A DNA stretch of 64,000 nucleotides. Origin: Channa striata (taxonomy: Eukaryota; Chordata; Actinopteri; Anabantiformes; Channidae). The translations under genes were made by a program, and so were the position numbers. The DNA lies in assembly GCA_033026295.1 (NCBI GenBank), contig CM065169.1, forward strand, positions 5,280,932-5,344,931, given 5' to 3'. Numbering within the stretch: position 1 is the first letter of the stretch; each line of letters starts with the position of its first letter. This document shows, piece after piece, positions 1 to 10,450 of this stretch. Below the pieces are notes generated by a model, which saw only the letters and a list, made by a program, of their open reading frames with translations, ran no database searches and was not told the DNA's origin.

Positions 1-483
1 GGAATGTTATGGGAAGGTGTGATTAAAGAATTTCCTTCTATCTATGTGTGCAGAAAGTCAGATACCTCAGTCAGAGGACGTCTTCAAACCACATATCTAA
101 AGTGGTAAATTTAAGTATGAATAAGTCTGGTAAAACTTTCTGGGGTGTGTGCCCAGTGAGCTGCTTTTGTGGTTGTGAATGACATGCAACCTGTGGAAAA
201 AAGTATTCTGTAGTATTCTGGTAAGCTACAGTAGTAGCTTACTGATAGTAGTAGTAGTAATGCTACTAACAGGGTAAAAATACGTGTGCAGTGCATACAT
301 TCAGCCATCCAACATGCAGATAAGCAGAAAGAAACATAGAGCCTATGTACAGAGCATGATAGTTAGATGTTCTTGAAGCTAGATAAGAAAATTATGATTT
401 AATAGGATTCAGAGGTGTGTGACAAATTATAACAGATTAAATGTGCTAAAACAACTGAGCACAGAAACCAGATGTGACATTTT
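1..483. other. Unannotated stretch
   Basis: No coding or repeat signal recognised. The only structure is a short perfect hairpin at 221-242 with 9-bp arms (GTAAGCTAC/GTAGCTTAC) and a 4-nt loop, followed by a short TAG-rich run. Nothing ties it to a function. Confidence 0.5.
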
Positions 484-785
484 ATTCAATTCAATTCAAT
501 TCAACTTTCTTTATATAGCGCCAATTTACAACAAGGTCATCTCAGGGCACTTTACATAATAAAGTCAAGACTATACAAACATTTAGAGAAAACCCAACAA
601 ATCCCCCTTGAGCAAGCCATAGGCAACAGTGGAGAGGAAAAACTCCCTTTACCGGAAGAAACCTCCAGCAGAACCAGGCTCAGGGTGGACAGCCATCTGC
701 CTTGACTGCTTGGGCAGAGTGGAAAGTGGAGAGCGAAAAGAACAGAGCATCAAAAGCAATCATTGGTACTATAGGACAAGGCAGA
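484..785 (-). mobile_element. L2-clade LINE 3' tail, 5'-truncated
   Basis: Minus-strand copy of the L2 3' untranslated tail that recurs through this window. It begins on the plus strand with the pentamer run (TTCAA)n, then the complement of the 'GGCGCTATATAAA' block, the 'TCATCTCAGGGCACTTTACATAATAAAGTC' region and the 'AAGAAACCTCCAGCAGAACCAGG' region. Similarity fades near 770-785. There is no coding part, so this is a dead-on-arrival 5' truncation, the usual outcome of target-primed reverse transcription. The match to copies at 42098, 49272 and 51229 was read directly by eye. Confidence 0.85.
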
Positions 786-1604
786 AGCACAGGCACTTTA
801 TGTTGGAGACAAAACGTATGTGGTTGACCTGTCCTCACAATCTCAGCCTTCATTACTGAAAAAAGATTTATACAACTTCCCACTGTCACCTTTTTTCTTT
901 TTTTTGCTCTCACTCAGATCAGCAGCAGCATCAGTAGAATCACAAAAATCTCTAGGTCCATCCAAGTAGAAAATGTGCTCCAAACACTGTCCTGCATTGG
1001 TTACCTATGATGCTGGGTCCCTGCTTTGTAATAGGTTATCAGTTGGAGCAGAGATGGCCACATTTGAAACCTGTTGGTCATTCTGCAGAGTAACTCTGAG
1101 GCCCAGGGAGAGAAGAGGACGCTGATGGATATCTTTAAATTATATCTGGGAGGCTGCAATTGTTGTTGCCTCAGTGAATGTTAAAACATCACAACGGTTG
1201 AGCAGACTTGGCTGCTTCATGGTTTAACAATTTTTTTGTAGTATTTTTATTTGTTGGTCAGTCAGTGCACCACTTTAACTTAAAAGCCTTGTCATTTATA
1301 AATTACCTTTTTTAATGTCTTTATTTATTCTGCTGCCACCACAGATTTCCCTCGAGGAGATCAATATCAGTCAGGTAAATTTTGTAGGATGTAGGATGAA
1401 TCCACATGGTCTGGCTCCTGAAATTTGTGATGGTGCTACAGTGAAGTTGGCATGAATTGGATTGGTCATCTTGTATAGTAATGATGTACACAAGATACTG
1501 ATTCGGAATCTAATGTTATCGTCAGGTTTCCTACTTAGATTTATTATAAAGTATCTGCAATGCTAATTCCAGGAGTTTGCCTTTTTACAATAATAAAATC
1601 AATT
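786..1604. other. Unannotated stretch
   Basis: Ordinary AT-rich sequence. No repeat family, RNA gene or plausible exon recognised on either strand. Confidence 0.5.
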
Positions 1605-1658
1605 ACAATTCGATTCAACTTTATTTATATAGCACCAATTTACAAGAAAGTAATCTCA
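1605..1658 (-). mobile_element. L2 3' tail fragment, inverted
   Basis: About 54 bp of the L2 tail in minus orientation (complement of 'TATATAAATAAAGTTGAAT' and the adjoining 'TTGTAAATTGGTGCT' block). It stops abruptly at about 1658, where plus-strand L2 reverse-transcriptase sequence begins with no spacer. The two pieces are not neighbours in an intact element: the tail is the 3' end and the following piece is internal ORF2. Confidence 0.75.
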
Positions 1659-2510
1659 TTAGACACGTTTGTATTAGATATAATCTATTTACAAACAGGA
1701 TATGTACCAAAGGCCTATAAAGTAGCTGTAATCAAACCTCTACTTAAAAAACCTTGTCTGGATCCAGGTGTCTTAGCCAGTTACAGACCAATATCCAATC
1801 TCTCCTTTATTTCTAAAATACTTGAAAAAGTAGTTGCAAAGCAATTATGTGACCACCTGCACAGAAACCACTTGTTTGAAGAATTTCAGTCAGGATTTAG
1901 AGTTCATCATAGCACAGAAACTGCACTGATTAAAGTCACCAACGATCTCCTTCTGGCTTGAGATAATGGACTTGTCTCTATACTAGTTCTGCTAGATCTT
2001 AGTGCTGCATTTGACATCATTGATCACAGAATATTATTACAGAGACTAGAACATGTTATTGGAATTAAAGGAACTGCACTAAATTGGTTTAAATCTTATC
2101 TATCAGATAGATTCCAATTTGTTCATGTTAATGATGAATCTTCCACATACACAAAAGTTAGTTATGGAGTTCCACAAGGCTCTGTGTTAGGATCGATAAT
2201 CTTTACTCTATATATGTCTCCCCTTGGCGACATTATTAGAAAACACTCTGTAAATTTTCACTGCTACGCTGATGACACACAGTTATGTCTATATGTGAAA
2301 CTTGATGAAACAAATCACTTAATCAAACTACAAGCATGTCTAAAAGACATAAGGGACTGGATGACGTATAATTTCCTTTTTCTAAACTCAGATAAAACTA
2401 AAGTTATTGTATTTGGGCCTAAAAGTCTAAGAAACATGTTCTAACCATATTGCTACTATGTCATCACATGACTCAGGCCCCCAGTAGTACTGGTGAGGAA
2501 AAGTGAGGAA
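1659..2510 (+). pseudogene. L2 ORF2 reverse transcriptase fragment (copy B)
   Basis: Internal part of the L2 ORF2 polyprotein, covering most of the reverse transcriptase. In order: 'YRPISNLSFISKILEKV', 'QSGFRVHHSTETALIKV', a stop, then 'LLDLSAAFD' (motif A, catalytic Asp), 'GVPQGSVLG' (motif B-like) and 'FHCYADDTQL' (motif C, both catalytic Asp intact), ending after 'NSDKTKVIVFGPK'. The open frame is broken by TGA at 1959-1961, in the codon that is TCA (Ser) in the copy at 42.1-44.9 kb. The endonuclease, the C-terminal region and the tail are missing. Similarity ends in a small deletion near 2450-2510. The same TGA occurs in the copy at 5.88-10.01 kb. Confidence 0.9.
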
Positions 2511-3335
2511 ATCAACATGCTACAAAAACCTAATAAAACAGAAAGCAAAAAGAAAGTGAAGAGAGGTTCAGCTTATTTATGCATATTTTACAAGTTTATA
2601 TACACAAGAGAAAAACAGTGAGGAACAATTAATTAAATCAAGCACTTATCGTGGAGTTAATGATCAAATTCTATTACAGAGTTAATTTGTGTTTGCTGTA
2701 GCAGCAGCTGAAGGGACCTGCAGGAGATGGACAGTAATCGGACCAAGTTCCCCAGAACAGCGGAGGGAAGGTTGGGAGTTGGGGAAAGTCAAATATTTAT
2801 CTTGAAGCATTAGCCAAACATGTAGGACACTATATTCAACTTTGTAATGAAAAAAGATAAATTGCAGTAAATAAATGATAGAGTTGCAATTATTTTTTCT
2901 GCTCTGTACTTGTACAAGAACAAAACAGATTTGCAAATTTTTAAACCAAGTTTGGGTTTAAAACGTATCGGTAAAAAACACTAGCTATTTACACTCAAAC
3001 ATTAACAGCAAGACATAATTAAACTTTAAATATCAAATCCCTGCATAACCCAAATACATATTTGTGTGCAGATGATGTTGACCATTTATTTGCAGTTTAA
3101 ACACTTCAGCAATGGCCCTAGAAGCAATTTAGGCAATCTAATATTGCCTTGACAGCGATGGTATCCTGTTAATCATCTTTATTTACTCCAGTCACTTTAG
3201 TTTCTTTGTTTAGAGAGGGTGGGGTGTTGTCCTCAAAATGTCCATCAAAAGCAGAAATGAGAAAATGATCCAGGTGACATTTCCTCAGTCACTAAGCCTT
3301 TAAGGAAATGCTTCATAAAGCCAGAGGCACTCTTC

Positions 3336-3370
<35 letters not shown>

Positions 3371-5136
3371 ATGTGTGTCTGTGTCTAGGCATGTGCTTTT
3401 CATGTGCATTCATGTACTTGTATTGGTGAGTATATTGTTAGCAGGAAAGACTAACAGAAATTCAAAAAACAATGAATAAATGTGTCACTTTTAGGGCAAT
3501 AATACGTCTTTGTACATTTAAAGCTGAGGAGGCAGATTCTAGGGAAGCAAAATGTGCAGTTAAAAGAGTTAAAAGACATCTTGCCATAGGCATGTTTATT
3601 GGTAAATCACTATCTGGAGAAGTCCACTGTAGATTTCACAGATTTATTTACTAAGAGCTACCCACTTCTATCAGCGCAGGAAAACGATATCAAGTTCTTT
3701 ATGAATCCACAAACATGAAGCTCTCAAGTAACCAAAACACTTTGAGAAAGAATCAATCTTCTAATCAGATCTTCAATCTTAAACAGACATTGTATCCACC
3801 CCTCCGCCTGACAAACACAAAGCAGGTGGGCCACTATGCTGCGCAAATTGCAATGTTATCCCACTAAAACTGCACACAGAAATTATAGTGAGGCTTTGTC
3901 CCACTGAGAAACATACAAATTTCCATCGGACAGAAGAGGCACTTCTATTCTAATGGATACACAAAAAGACTGTTTAGATAATGTGATAAAAATGATAGTG
4001 ACGTGCATATAGTACCACAGGGACATTTCTGTGATTGCTAAGGAGTTGGATGATTGCTAGGACAGTATCAGGAGTACATGTTGACTGTGGTACATTGTTT
4101 TGTTTTGTGCTTAAATTATATCAGAGCCTCATGTACAAGGGCCTTAACTTTTTTTGGAGTGGCCAAACTGCAGTCACTAAGACAGCAGTGGTCCAACAAA
4201 AGGTCCTCCATGCCAGAAAGTATTCCTTCTTCCTCCCACTCTCATGGATTGCTAATAGGAGTGAAAAAGCAAAGGAGAAATGGGTTGAAAGATAAGATGA
4301 GTTCTCTCGCCCATTTCAGAATGGTTCCCACATACTGGGCTTTCAGTGGGAGGACTGAGCCATTAAAGTAGTTTGCCAAGTGTTTTGTTTGGATCCATTG
4401 TTGCAGCTCAGTTTTCCCAAAACTCCAGTTGTTGGAGTGCAATAAAATATGATTTTAAGGGTTCAGTGTGGACAAAAATATTTTTAGCAGGTACAACAGA
4501 ATGTTTCATGAGCGACAGGAATTATACAATCTATTTTTTATGATTTGCACAACTATGCAGCAGGGACAAAATGCTTCTAAAATTTCCTATAATTGCAAGG
4601 TGGAATAATTGTGTTTTGATATTTGAAATGTATTGAATAATTAAATTCAAGCCAAAAATCATGCATTTTAAAACGACTGATGTGTAAGATTCATAAAAAG
4701 GTTCAAAAAAGGCAATGTGAGAGAAGGATGAGTAAAACAGTTTCTTTAATAAAGCCTCATTAGGGAGAGGGTATGCCACTAGGACCTCCTGACTGTTAGG
4801 TAACGCTTGCGAAACAGGAATATAAGTGGAGAAAATAAGTTTGTAGTATGGTGGAAATATTATGTTGGTCTTTAGACTTAATTTTGTGTAATGGGTGTTG
4901 ACTTCAAGAAGGTGCAGGGGGTTGGGGATGAATAAGGTGGCAGGGCTAAGCAGGAGATAAGATGGCAGCACCTACTACCAATGTCCTCCTGGTGGGCACT
5001 GGAGAGTAGAGAGGATATGTACATAGTGGGTTATATTAGATTAGGTGCAAAAAAAGTGAAAGACTAGTCCATATCCTAAATTAAATGAGCACAAAAATCC
5101 AAAACCAAAAAAACACTTTTATTTAATCCTAATAAA
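2511..5136. other. Unannotated stretch with a TG microsatellite
   Basis: No gene or transposon recognised. A (GT)n microsatellite lies at 3341-3369. Open frames of up to about 146 codons (for example 4531-4971, minus strand) have no recognisable domain and look like chance. Confidence 0.5.
3341..3369. repeat. (GT)n microsatellite
   Basis: Uninterrupted GT dinucleotide run of about 14 units, with imperfect TG-rich flanks on the 3' side. Common in fish genomes and usually length-polymorphic. Confidence 0.95.
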
Positions 5137-5330
5137 TGGTGAATATTCTGCATTTATATGGGGCTTTTCTGTCATTGGTACCTAAAGCTCTTTACACTGC
5201 TTCTCATTCACCCCTTAACACCCACGATCACACACACTGTTCTGCAGCTGGCCTACAATCACCAGGAACAACTTAGTTAGAGTTCAATGTCTTGCTCAAG
5301 GACACTTTGACATGCGACCTGTGCCACAGG
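5137..5330 (-). mobile_element. tRNA-derived SINE, degraded, minus strand
   Basis: Member of the SINE family also present at 15.56, 16.34 and 19.96 kb. Read on the minus strand, it has the body 'AAGTGTCCTTGAGCAAGACATTGAAC', then 'CAGCTG', the 'GCAGTGTAAAGAGCTTTA' block and the terminal 'ATATAAATGCAGAATATTCACCATTT' block. The tRNA-like head is lost. It lies just upstream of the long L2 copy but is independent of it. Confidence 0.75.
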
Positions 5331-5882
5331 CTTTTTAAATTCAAATTTGTCATAAACTCTTCTCAACCCAAATCCAGAAAAACAAAGACTTTTTTTTTAC
5401 ATATATTTATACTTAACTACTACAAATCTGACAGATTAGCAGACAAAGAGGTAATCAGGTAGACAGATAGCAGCCAGGTTCCAGAAAACCAAGGGATCAG
5501 TCCAGAATACCCTGCAGGCTAAAGAGTTGAAACAGAGTTAGAGCATAGAAGGAAATCTACAGGAAACAGGACATTAGGTGCAGGGGAGGTTCAAAGATGA
5601 AGAGGTGTTGAGTTACCGTAGTAATCATTCAGAATGGAAGTTGGTCACAGATTATGACAGATCCAGCAGACCTTCATGGCAATTAAGCCAGGGCAACCTT
5701 ATCTTTGCTTAAGGATGGTAAAGAAAAAGTAGATGTTGAGTATTCCCAACTCATCTTCAGTCTGGGGCGCTTTTTTAGACTCCAGACTAAGGGCGGCACA
5801 CTTCAAAAGCCAGATGAAAAAATTATGCCAGGCAAATAGAGCAGAAATTCTATTGTTGTGGGTTGTGGTCTCCTGAAACCTG
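5331..5882. other. Unannotated stretch, possibly including the L2 5' UTR
   Basis: No motif recognised. The last part, roughly 5750-5882, may be the 5' untranslated region of the L2 copy that follows, but no second copy of it exists in the window to compare with. The exact 5' end of that element is therefore unknown. Confidence 0.4.
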
Positions 5883-5895
5883 ACTCCTACGGTAA

Positions 5896-6598
5896 GCGTA
5901 TTGTGTCAAATCCTGTTTCTTCACACTGTTTCGGGTTATTGCAGCTTTGGAGGCGAGGCTCTTTGAATTGGAAGCACAGCTCCGCACCATGGAGAACAAT
6001 CCAGCTAGTAACATAGTCACGTTGTAAATGGGCGCTATATAAAGTTGAATTGAAAAAAAATTGAATAATCGTTTTTCCCCACTCAGCGACACACCCGCTG
6101 AGGAACGAACTCTGGTAATTGGCGACTCCATAGTCAGAAACGTGAAGTTAGAGACGCCAGCGGCCATAGTCCAATTTTACCCTGGTGCCAAAACGGGCGA
6201 CATCGAATCATATTTGAAACTCCTGTCTAAGGATAAACGTATATATAGTAAGATTATTATTCATGCAGGAACAAATGACGCCCGATTACGCAAATTGGAG
6301 GTCACTAAAAGGAATATTGAATCGGTATGTAACTTTGCAAAGACAATGTCGGACTCCGTAGTTTTCTCTGGACCCCTGCCAAATCTGATCAGTGACGACA
6401 TGTAATATCCGCATGTCGTCACTCAACCGCTGGCTGTCTCGGTGGTGTCCACCAAACAATGTGGGCTACATAGACAACTGGAAAAGTTTTTGGGGAAAAC
6501 CTAGGCTTATTAGGAGAGATGGCATCCATCCTACTTTTGATGGTGCCTCTGTCTTATCAAACAATATGGCTGACTTGATTAGACAACCAAAAGATTGA
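5896..6598 (+). pseudogene. L2 ORF1: coiled coil plus SGNH esterase domain, broken
   Basis: ORF1 protein of the L2 element. Proteins of this kind bind element RNA, and in L2/CR1 lineages some carry a lipolytic esterase domain (family knowledge). The open stretch 5896-6024 encodes a leucine/glutamate heptad segment (IAALEARLFELEAQLRTM), consistent with a short coiled coil. Then three in-frame stops (6025, 6040, 6046) fall inside an L2-tail-like insert. The same frame resumes at about 6061 with the SGNH blocks: 'VIGDSIV' (Ser codon 6127-6129), 'HAGTND' (6262-6279) and, after a frameshift near 6391-6405, 'DGIHPT' with the Asp/His pair at 6518-6529. The catalytic Ser, Asn, Asp and His positions are all still readable. 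A TGA at 6596-6598 ends the frame. Remnants of a longer C-terminus (RVEPRMQRSSPT) follow out of use, as in the copy near 54.9-55.07 kb. Confidence 0.85.
6022..6060 (+). mobile_element. About 40-bp L2 3'-end piece inside ORF1
   Basis: The sequence 'TTGTAAATGGGCGCTATATA' followed by AAGTTGAATTGAAAAAAAA is the extreme 3' terminus of the L2 tail (compare 51180-51220). It sits between the coiled-coil and esterase parts of ORF1, in the same strand orientation. Its length keeps the ORF1 frame on both sides, but it brings three stop codons. It may be an extremely 5'-truncated L2 insertion or a patch copied during repair. Confidence 0.65.
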
Positions 6599-6740
6599 CA
6601 GTGCAGAGTTGAGCCTAGGATGCAGAGATCCAGTCCTACACGCATCTCTGCAGTATCCTTACCGCCGTCACCCCCTCACAACTCCCACATTCCTATAGAG
6701 ACTGTCTGTTCCCCGATCAACTAAATTTTACAAACTAAAA

Positions 6741-9687
6741 ATGATCACAAGAGGAGTTAATCATAATAACTTAATAAAAATCAGGACTGCTCCTCTTACG
6801 GAACAAAAAACTAAAACAATTAAATGTGGATTATTAAATATCAGATCTCTCTCATCTAAATCTCTGTTAGTAAATGACTTGATAAGTGATCATCAATTCG
6901 ATTTATTTCGTCTCACCGAAACCTGGTTGCAGAAGGAAGAATATGTTAGTTTAAATGAGTCGACCACCCCAAGTCATATTAACTATCATGTTGCTAGAAG
7001 CTCAGGCCGAGGTGGAGGAGTAGCAGCAATCTAACACTCAAGCTTACCAATAAACCCTAGACCTAAACGTAGTTATAACTCATTTGAGAGTCTTACTCTG
7101 AGGCTTTCACACCCAATTTGGAAAACTCAAAATCCACTTCTATTTGTTATTGTGTACTGTCCTCCAGTCCCTTATTCTGAATTTTTGACTGAATTCTCAG
7201 ATTTTCTAGCTGATTTAGTGCTTAGTGCAGATAAAGTCGTCATAGTGGGCGATTTTAACATTCATGTAGATGCTGACAGTAACTCCCTCAACACGGCATT
7301 TACTTCATTATTAGATTCAATTGGTTTCTCTCAAAATGTAAAAGAACCCACTCATTGTTTTAGTCACACCCTAGACCTTGTCCTTACATACAGCATTGAA
7401 ATTGATAAACTAACAGTATTTCCTCATAATTCTGTTCTCTCTGACCATTTTCTAATAACATTTGAATTTAATTTAATGGACTACACAGCAGCTACAAAAA
7501 AGTTTTGCTTCAGTAGGTGTTTATCTGAAAACAATGTGAAAAAATTTAAGGAAATGATCCCTTCATCATTTACTTCAACATGTACTGATATAACTGAGAG
7601 TAGCCACATTAACTGTACTCCTGTACAAGTTGATTAACTTACTGATAATTATGCAGCATCTTTACGTTCTATACTTGTTGGTGTTACCCCTCTAAAAAAG
7701 AAGACAGTATTTCTGAAAAGGCAATCTCCATGGTATAGCTCGCAAACCCACAATTTAAAGCAGACGTCATGAAAACTAGAAAGGAAGTGGCGTTCCACTC
7801 ACTCACAAGAATCACGCTTAGCCTGGAAAAAGAGTTTATACTTATTAACAAATTAGCACTCCGTAAAGCCAGAACAGCATATTATTCATCATTAATAGAG
7901 GAAAACAAGAACAACCCCTGGTTTCTTTTCAGCACTGTAGCCAGGCTGACTAAGAGCCATAGTTCAGTTGAGACTAGTATTCCCTCAACGCTATGCAGCA
8001 ATGACTTCATGACCTTCTACACAAACAAAATAGTAGCTATTAGAAATAAAATTCACCAGACCCTCCCCACAAATACAACACAATTAGAATCATCAGTAAG
8101 TCCTCAGTCCATTTTAGACTGCTTTGTGCCCATAGATCTTGCTGAGTTAACTTAAACTATTATGGCATCTAAACCAACAACATGTCTGCTAGACCCTATT
8201 CCAGTTAGACTGCTCAAAGATGCTCTACCCTTATTAGACACGTTCGTATTAGATATCAATAATCTATCTTTACAAACAGGATATGTACCAAAGGCCTATA
8301 AGGCAGCTGTAATCAAAGCTCTACTTAAAAAATCTTGTCTGGATCCAGGTGTCTTAGCCAATTACAGACCAATATCCAATCTCTCCTTTATTTCTAAAAT
8401 ACTTGAAAAGGTAGTTGTAAAGCAATTATGTGACCACCTGCGCAGAAACGACTTGTTTGAAGAATTTCAGTCAGGATTTAGAGTACATCATAGCACAGAA
8501 ACCGCACTGATTAAAGTCACCAACGATCTCCTTCTGGCTTGAGATAATGGACTTGTCTCTATACTAGTTACTAAGCTAGATCTTAGTGCTGCTAGATCTT
8601 AGTACAGCATATTATTACAGAGACTAGAACATGTTATTGGAATTAAAGGAACTGCACTAAATTGATTAAATCGTATCTATCAGATAGATTCCAATTCGTT
8701 CATGTTAATGATGAATCTTCCACATACACAAATGTTAGTTATGGAACTCCACAAGGCTCTGTGTTACGACCAATACTCTTTACTCTATATATGTCTCCCC
8801 TTGGCAACATTATTAGAAAACACTCTGTAAATTTTCACTGCTACGCCAATGACACACAGTTATATTTATCTATGAAACCTGATGAAACAAACCAATTAAT
8901 CAAACTACAAGCATGTCTAAAAGACATAAGGGACTGGATGACGTATAATTTCCTTCTTCTAAACTCAGATAAAACGGAAGTTATTGTATTTGGGCCTAAA
9001 AGTCTAAGAAACATGTTTTCTAACCATATCACTACTTTAGATGACATTACTCTTGCCCCCAGTAGTACTGCAAGGAATCCCTGAGTCATTTTTGACTAGG
9101 ATTTGTTATTTACCTCACACATAAAACAAATCTCTAGAACAGCCTTTTTTCCACCTAAGAAACATTGCCAAAATTAGGAGCATCCTCTCTCAAAGCGATG
9201 CTGAAAAACTGGTCCATACATTTATTACTTCTACATTGGACTACTGTAATTCTCCACTTTCAGGCTTCCCCAGTAACTCTCTAAAAAGCCTCCAATTAAT
9301 CCAAAATGCTGCAGCAAGATTGCTGACTGGGATTGGTAAGAGAGATCATATTTCACCTTCATTAGCTTCTCTCCATTGGCTTCCCATTAAATGTAGAATA
9401 GAATTTAAAACCCTTCTTCTTATAAAGCTTTAAACGGTCAAGCCCCATCATATCTAAAAGATCTTCTAGTACCATATCATCGTACTAGACCACTTCGGTC
9501 CCAAAATGCAGGCCTACTTATGGTTCCCAGAATTTCCAAAAATAGAATGGGAGGCAGAGCCTTTAGCTATCAAGCTCCTCTCCTGTGGAACCAGCTCCCA
9601 GTCCAGATTTGGGAAGCAGACACCCTCACTACTTTTAAGACTAGGCTCAAAACCTTCCTCTTCGATAAAGCTTATAGTTGGTTATAG
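6741..9687 (+). pseudogene. L2 ORF2: APE endonuclease and reverse transcriptase, broken
   Basis: ORF2 nicks target DNA and copies element RNA by target-primed reverse transcription. I chose the start at the ATG of 6741, the first Met before the endonuclease block. Endonuclease motifs in order: 'GLLNIRSLSSK', 'LTETWL', a stop at 7033, 'VVIVGDFNIH' (about 7240-7265) and 'SVLSDHFL' (about 7430-7455). So the Asn, Glu, Asp/Asn and His signature residues are present. The RT region has 'YRPISNLSFISKILEKVV' and 'QSGFRVHHSTETAL', then TGA at 8540-8542. Motif A is scrambled at about 8566-8612 by a local duplication/deletion that repeats 'GCTAGATCTTAGT'. Motif C reads YAND instead of YADD (about 8848-8859). 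The C-terminal part 'SLHWLPIKCRIEFKTLLL' is followed by frameshifts and the terminal '...SWL' stop at 9685-9687. Confidence 0.9.
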
Positions 9688-10345
9688 TCATGCTGTTATA
9701 GGCTTAGACTGCTGGGGGACTCTGCACTGTGCCACTTTCCTCTTGTCTTCATTCTCTCCTCTCACCCCACATCTATAATGTCACCACTGTATGACATTAA
9801 CTCTGTATCTTCTTTGTCCCGTAGTCGTCTTTCTCCCTCTTTGTCCCCCTCTCTCTGTTCCTGTCTTCAGGTGTCCCCGGATTTGGCGCTGTGTCCTCCA
9901 GTGCACAGCTACTGGTCCCACTAACCTACCCAATGCTTTGTTGTTGCTTTTGTTGCTCTGTTCTTTTCTCTCTCCACTTTCCACTCAGCCCAACCAGTCA
10001 AGGCAGATGGCCGCAGTGACTAAATATAGCTTTCATTGTGTAGTAAGGAGCTATTCCATTGAGGGTGGCATTAGGACCACCTATTATCCCATTATGCCCA
10101 TGATTCACTTTTCCTGGATTGTAGCAAACAATTAGCATCATTATAATTCTTGCTCACATTATTTCCACACTGACCTAATTAGTACTCCATCCACAGAGGC
10201 TAACCATCAGTGGTTTGAGCACAGACTCCCACAACAGGTGACCATCTACATGGAGACGGCACATTGGTAGACTAGAAGTTTCGATAATAGTATTGTAATT
10301 GTGTTGTATTACTATTCATTATTTATATGGGAAAATATTTGGTGA

Positions 10346-10450
10346 TTCAGTGGCTCAATTAGTAGAGTGATCACCTGGTCATTAGTAGAGTGGTCGACTC
10401 CCAACGGCTATAAGTTGAACTATCCGTGGGCAAGACACTGAACTTTTGAA
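10346..10450 (+). mobile_element. Degraded SINE head, plus strand
   Basis: A tRNA-like A-box region 'GTGGCTCAATTAGTAGAG', a partial internal duplication ('TAGTAGAGTGATCACC' / 'TAGTAGAGTGGTCGAC'), and body text 'GGGCAAGACACTGAAC' shared with the SINE family described at 19.96 kb. The B-box (AGTTGAACTATCC) is decayed. There is no tail. Confidence 0.6.

Larger units (their letters stand above)
5883..10014 (+). mobile_element. Longest L2-clade LINE copy (copy C), inactive
   Basis: About 4.1 kb non-LTR retrotransposon with both reading frames recognisable: ORF1 (coiled coil plus SGNH/GDSL-type esterase) followed by ORF2 (APE-type endonuclease, then reverse transcriptase and C-terminal region). 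The 'LLDLSAAFD', 'QSGFRVHHSTETAL' and 'YADD'-type motifs and the ORF layout are those of the L2 clade (known family facts). The tail stops at about 10014 inside the 3' UTR ('GGCAGATGGCCG'). The final ~210 bp and the GAATT run seen at 51.0-51.23 kb are missing, so the 3' end was lost after insertion. Multiple stops, frameshifts and a small L2 tail piece inside ORF1 make it a clear pseudo-element. The 5' boundary is uncertain. Confidence 0.9.

Noticed and set aside
4531..4971. 146-codon minus-strand open frame
   Set aside because: AT-rich, no domain, no signal or splice context recognised. Frames of this length are expected by chance in 64 kb read six ways.
5440..5740. Possible LTR-element leader or decayed retroelement
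   Set aside because: No repeat partner, no terminal repeat and no coding motif found.
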